In this document: one piece after another, positions 62,016 through 64,000 of the stretch
Layout of the letters: every line of letters starts with the position of its first letter
Position numbering within the stretch: the first letter of the stretch is position 1
Origin: Pedobacter ginsengisoli
Lineage (GTDB): Bacteria; Bacteroidota; Bacteroidia; Sphingobacteriales; Sphingobacteriaceae
DNA: 64,000 bases
Assembly (NCBI RefSeq): GCF_002736205.1
Contig: NZ_CP024091.1
Coordinates: 4,771,555-4,835,554 of the forward strand
Direction of reading: 5' to 3'
Position numbers and translations under genes: made by a program
Notes under the pieces: model-generated
Database searches by the model: none
Told to the model about the DNA's origin: nothing
What the model saw: the letters and a program-made list of their open reading frames with translations, nothing else

Positions 62016-62705
62016 ATGTCTAAGGGAATTAAAATACTGATTGTTGAAGATGATGAGAATTTGCGCTTTTTGGTGGTACATCGCTTAAAAGCCGAAGGCT
62101 ATGATGTTTTGGAGGTGGGCGATGGTTTAGCCGCCGAAAAGATGATATTAGAGGAGCAACCAGATATTGTTCTTTTAGATTGGATGTTGCCAGGTAAACA
62201 GGGAGCTGAGGTTTGTGAGGAAGTACGTAAACAAGGCTTTGAGAATCTAATTATTATGATGACTGCCAAAGCCCAGGATGTAGATAAAATTGATGCATAC
62301 AACTTTGGTGCTTCTGATTATGTAACTAAACCATTTAATATGGATGTATTGGTTGCAATGCTAGATAGTAAGGTTAAATATTTGCTTAATAATGACCGTT
62401 CAGAAGTTCATCGTTTTGGCAACATGGAACATCATCCTAATATCCATACACTATTTAGAAATGGGAAGAAAATAGAGCTTACAATTCTTGAAAACAGAAT
62501 TTTACTTTATTTCTTAAGAAATCCGAATAAAGTGATTAACAGAGATGAGCTTATGCTGGTTGTTTGGGGATACAACTCTGATGTGAACACCAGAACTCTT
62601 GATATGCACATTGTGCGCCTACGCAAAAAAATAGAGCTTAATCCGGATAACCCGCAGTTGCTTCAAACTGTAAGAGGTGTGGGATATCGCTTTAATCCTG
62701 CTTAG
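62016..62705 (+). CDS. OmpR/PhoB-family response regulator
   Basis: The 229-residue protein has a receiver domain with the acidic pocket EDDE (11-14), phospho-acceptor Asp55 in VLLDWMLPGK and Lys in YVTKPF. A C-terminal winged helix carries ENRILLYFLRNPNKVINRDE and DMHIVRLRKKIELNPDNPQL. It should be activated by the adjacent kinase and bind DNA; the dyad upstream of the S9-like gene is one possible target. Its stop codon directly touches the stop of the convergent UbiA-like gene. Confidence 0.96.
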   Translation: MSKGIKILIVEDDENLRFLVVHRLKAEGYDVLEVGDGLAAEKMILEEQPDIVLLDWMLPGKQGAEVCEEVRKQGFENLIIMMTAKAQDVDKIDAYNFGASDYVTKPFNMDVLVAMLDSKVKYLLNNDRSEVHRFGNMEHHPNIHTLFRNGKKIELTILENRILLYFLRNPNKVINRDELMLVVWGYNSDVNTRTLDMHIVRLRKKIELNPDNPQLLQTVRGVGYRFNPA

Positions 62706-63596
62706 TTACATTTGTAATGGGAACCAGGCAAATAATATTAAAGCCAGGTATTGTAACAGCATAGTTCCATCAAGGTAAAAGAAATAATAATATTCATTCT
62801 TCTTTATATTTGATTTAAAGATTAACCAACCTGTTAAGATTATTGTTAGGGTAAGTGCAAGGATGTCTCCAAGTGTAGCTTGTCTGAATAATATTAAAAG
62901 CAAAACATATAGGCCGAGTAGGAATTGACAAAAGATGTATGCCTTTTTCTCTCCAAGTATTACAGGGATTGTTTTAAGGGCGTAAAGCTTATCCTGGAAT
63001 AGATCACGGATGTCAAAGGGAACAGTTATAGCTGCAATAAATAGAAAGCGTTTGGCTACAAGCAAAAGTGTTTCCGCCGAAGAGATATTGATCTGATAGC
63101 TGCGTTCAAGTTCAACAATTGGTAATAGTACGCTGCTCACGGACCATACAAGAGCAATCAGAAAGAGCTTAATTCCGGGGATATTTCTTAGCCCAATTTG
63201 TTGCTTGTTGAGTGTCAAAAAGGGCACGTTATAGCCCACTGCCATTAATCCGGTAAAGGCCATAAGTAGTTTCGATTCGAAACTTAAATACCACAAACCA
63301 AGAGGAATTAGACACAAAATACAGATTAATGTAATTGAAATGATTAACCGATGGTGCGAAAATATCCACCTGACTCTAATATAGGGTGAATTCCCTGGAT
63401 CTTTAGGCTTAGCTAAAAGCATACTAAAGTTGTATAGGCCAACTGTAGCAAAGAATAAAAATGCAAGGATGTATTTATCGGCAGGAACATGCAAAAGATG
63501 GTAGGTCACCAATCCTTGGGCGGCGGCACAAATACCGATAAATAGATTGCTGAATAACAGGAAATCAAGAATAGAAAGAAGTATTCTTTTAATCAT
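62706..63596 (-). CDS. UbiA-like integral membrane protein
   Basis: The 296-residue protein has about nine membrane helices. The second Asp-rich motif of UbiA prenyltransferases is present as FDIRDLFQDKLYALKTIPVI followed by LGEKKAY. The first (NDxxDxxxD) is absent: the loop reads YNFSMLLAKPKDPGNSPY. Prenyl transfer is therefore uncertain. The gene lies 24 bp after the metallophosphoesterase gene and is probably cotranscribed with it. Confidence 0.72.
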   Translation of the reverse strand: MIKRILLSILDFLLFSNLFIGICAAAQGLVTYHLLHVPADKYILAFLFFATVGLYNFSMLLAKPKDPGNSPYIRVRWIFSHHRLIISITLICILCLIPLGLWYLSFESKLLMAFTGLMAVGYNVPFLTLNKQQIGLRNIPGIKLFLIALVWSVSSVLLPIVELERSYQINISSAETLLLVAKRFLFIAAITVPFDIRDLFQDKLYALKTIPVILGEKKAYIFCQFLLGLYVLLLILFRQATLGDILALTLTIILTGWLIFKSNIKKNEYYYFFYLDGTMLLQYLALILFAWFPLQM

Positions 63597-63620
63597 TTGT
63601 ACTGAAGAGGTTTAATTTAA

Positions 63621-64000
63621 TCAGGCCCGCTTCAATTCAAATATCGTTATTTCTGGTAAAATTCCAACTCTTCCAGGGTAACCCAGAAAACCATAGCCAA
63701 CATTTACATAAAGCTGTTGGTTTTGTTCTCTGTATAGTCCGGCCCATTCTTTGTATATATATTGTATTGGGCTCCATTGATAATGCTCAGTTCTTACACC
63801 AAATTGCATACCATGGGTATGTCCGCTAAACATGGCGTCTATTTGTTGATATTTTTTCAGTACCTCCTGTCTCCAGTGAGAAGGATCATGTGATAGTAAT
63901 AATTTTACAGGTAAATCAGCCGTATCTTTAGTCGCCAGATCCATCCTACCATATTTAGGAAAACGGCCCATACCCCAATTTTCAATTCCTAAGACTCCAA
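63621..64000 (-). CDS. C-terminal part of a metallophosphoesterase (5' end beyond the window)
   Basis: The reading frame is open to the window edge; the first visible residues are GVLGIENWGMGRFPKYG. Calcineurin-type motifs follow: ILLSHDPSHW (metal-binding His) and FSGHTHGMQFGV (the GHTH motif), then VNVGYGFLGYPGRVGILPEI. Related proteins have N-terminal membrane helices and act on unknown phosphoesters at the periplasmic face. About 126 residues are visible of a usual length of about 400. Confidence 0.9.
   Translation of the reverse strand, partial: GVLGIENWGMGRFPKYGRMDLATKDTADLPVKLLLSHDPSHWRQEVLKKYQQIDAMFSGHTHGMQFGVRTEHYQWSPIQYIYKEWAGLYREQNQQLYVNVGYGFLGYPGRVGILPEITIFELKRA

Noticed and set aside
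1-64000. tRNA, rRNA, CRISPR array, riboswitch, insertion sequence or prophage
   Set aside because: No cloverleaf-like gene, regularly spaced repeats, transposase or integrase, or recognisable riboswitch core was found on reading the intergenic gaps; short RNAs could still be missed without a covariance-model search.

Overview
The window looks like chromosomal DNA of a Bacteroidota member, most likely Sphingobacteriaceae (Pedobacter-like). The reasons are low GC, Bacteroidota-restricted families (DUF4251, DUF4286, DUF983, DUF420, DUF2461, M56/BlaR1), TAnnTTTG promoter elements, weak Shine-Dalgarno use, and an alternative complex III (ActABCDEF) in front of a caa3/aa3-type oxidase cluster. The placement rests on gene content only; no rRNA or tRNA gene was recognised.

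Layout. 1-5.6 kb: the tail of one AsmA-like protein and a complete paralogue, a phytase remnant, a GH16 glucanase and a DPP4-type peptidase. 5.6-10.1 kb (minus strand): ilvE, then a probable operon of a frameshifted NAD-dependent epimerase, a phosphatase-ACT chimera and tryptophan 2,3-dioxygenase. 10.1-14.5 kb: a degenerate arginase-fold protein, a TlpA-like thioredoxin, a perfect 46-bp palindromic terminator, purD and a small exported protein. 14.5-31.5 kb: housekeeping genes (secA, dnaG, yraN, pgi, prfB with its programmed frameshift) mixed with exported hydrolases and small conserved unknowns. 31.6-36.2 kb: a BlaI/BlaR1 pair, a beta-barrel outer-membrane protein and a deoxyhypusine-synthase-like enzyme.

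36.4-53.7 kb is the respiratory core: ActA-F pass electrons from menaquinol to cytochrome c or directly to the oxidase, followed by coxB, coxA, ctaA and ctaB (heme A synthesis), two subunit III genes, subunit IV, an SCO-like protein without cysteines, DUF420, a small CxxC membrane protein and DUF983. 53.7-64 kb: DUF2461, an OmpA lipoprotein, DUF4286 and rfbC, a TPR protein, then a lipoprotein pseudo-peptidase followed closely by a histidine kinase and response regulator, a UbiA-like protein and the end of a metallophosphoesterase.

Most notable: (i) a SerB-like phosphatase joined to a PGDH relic that has lost its NAD-binding core but kept the ACT domain; (ii) an S9-family lipoprotein without its catalytic Ser and His, placed immediately before a two-component system; (iii) three frameshifts (epimerase, ctaA, S9 protein) that each look like the loss of one G, which may point to sequence error; (iv) several promoters so close to ATG that leaderless mRNAs are likely, including prfB.
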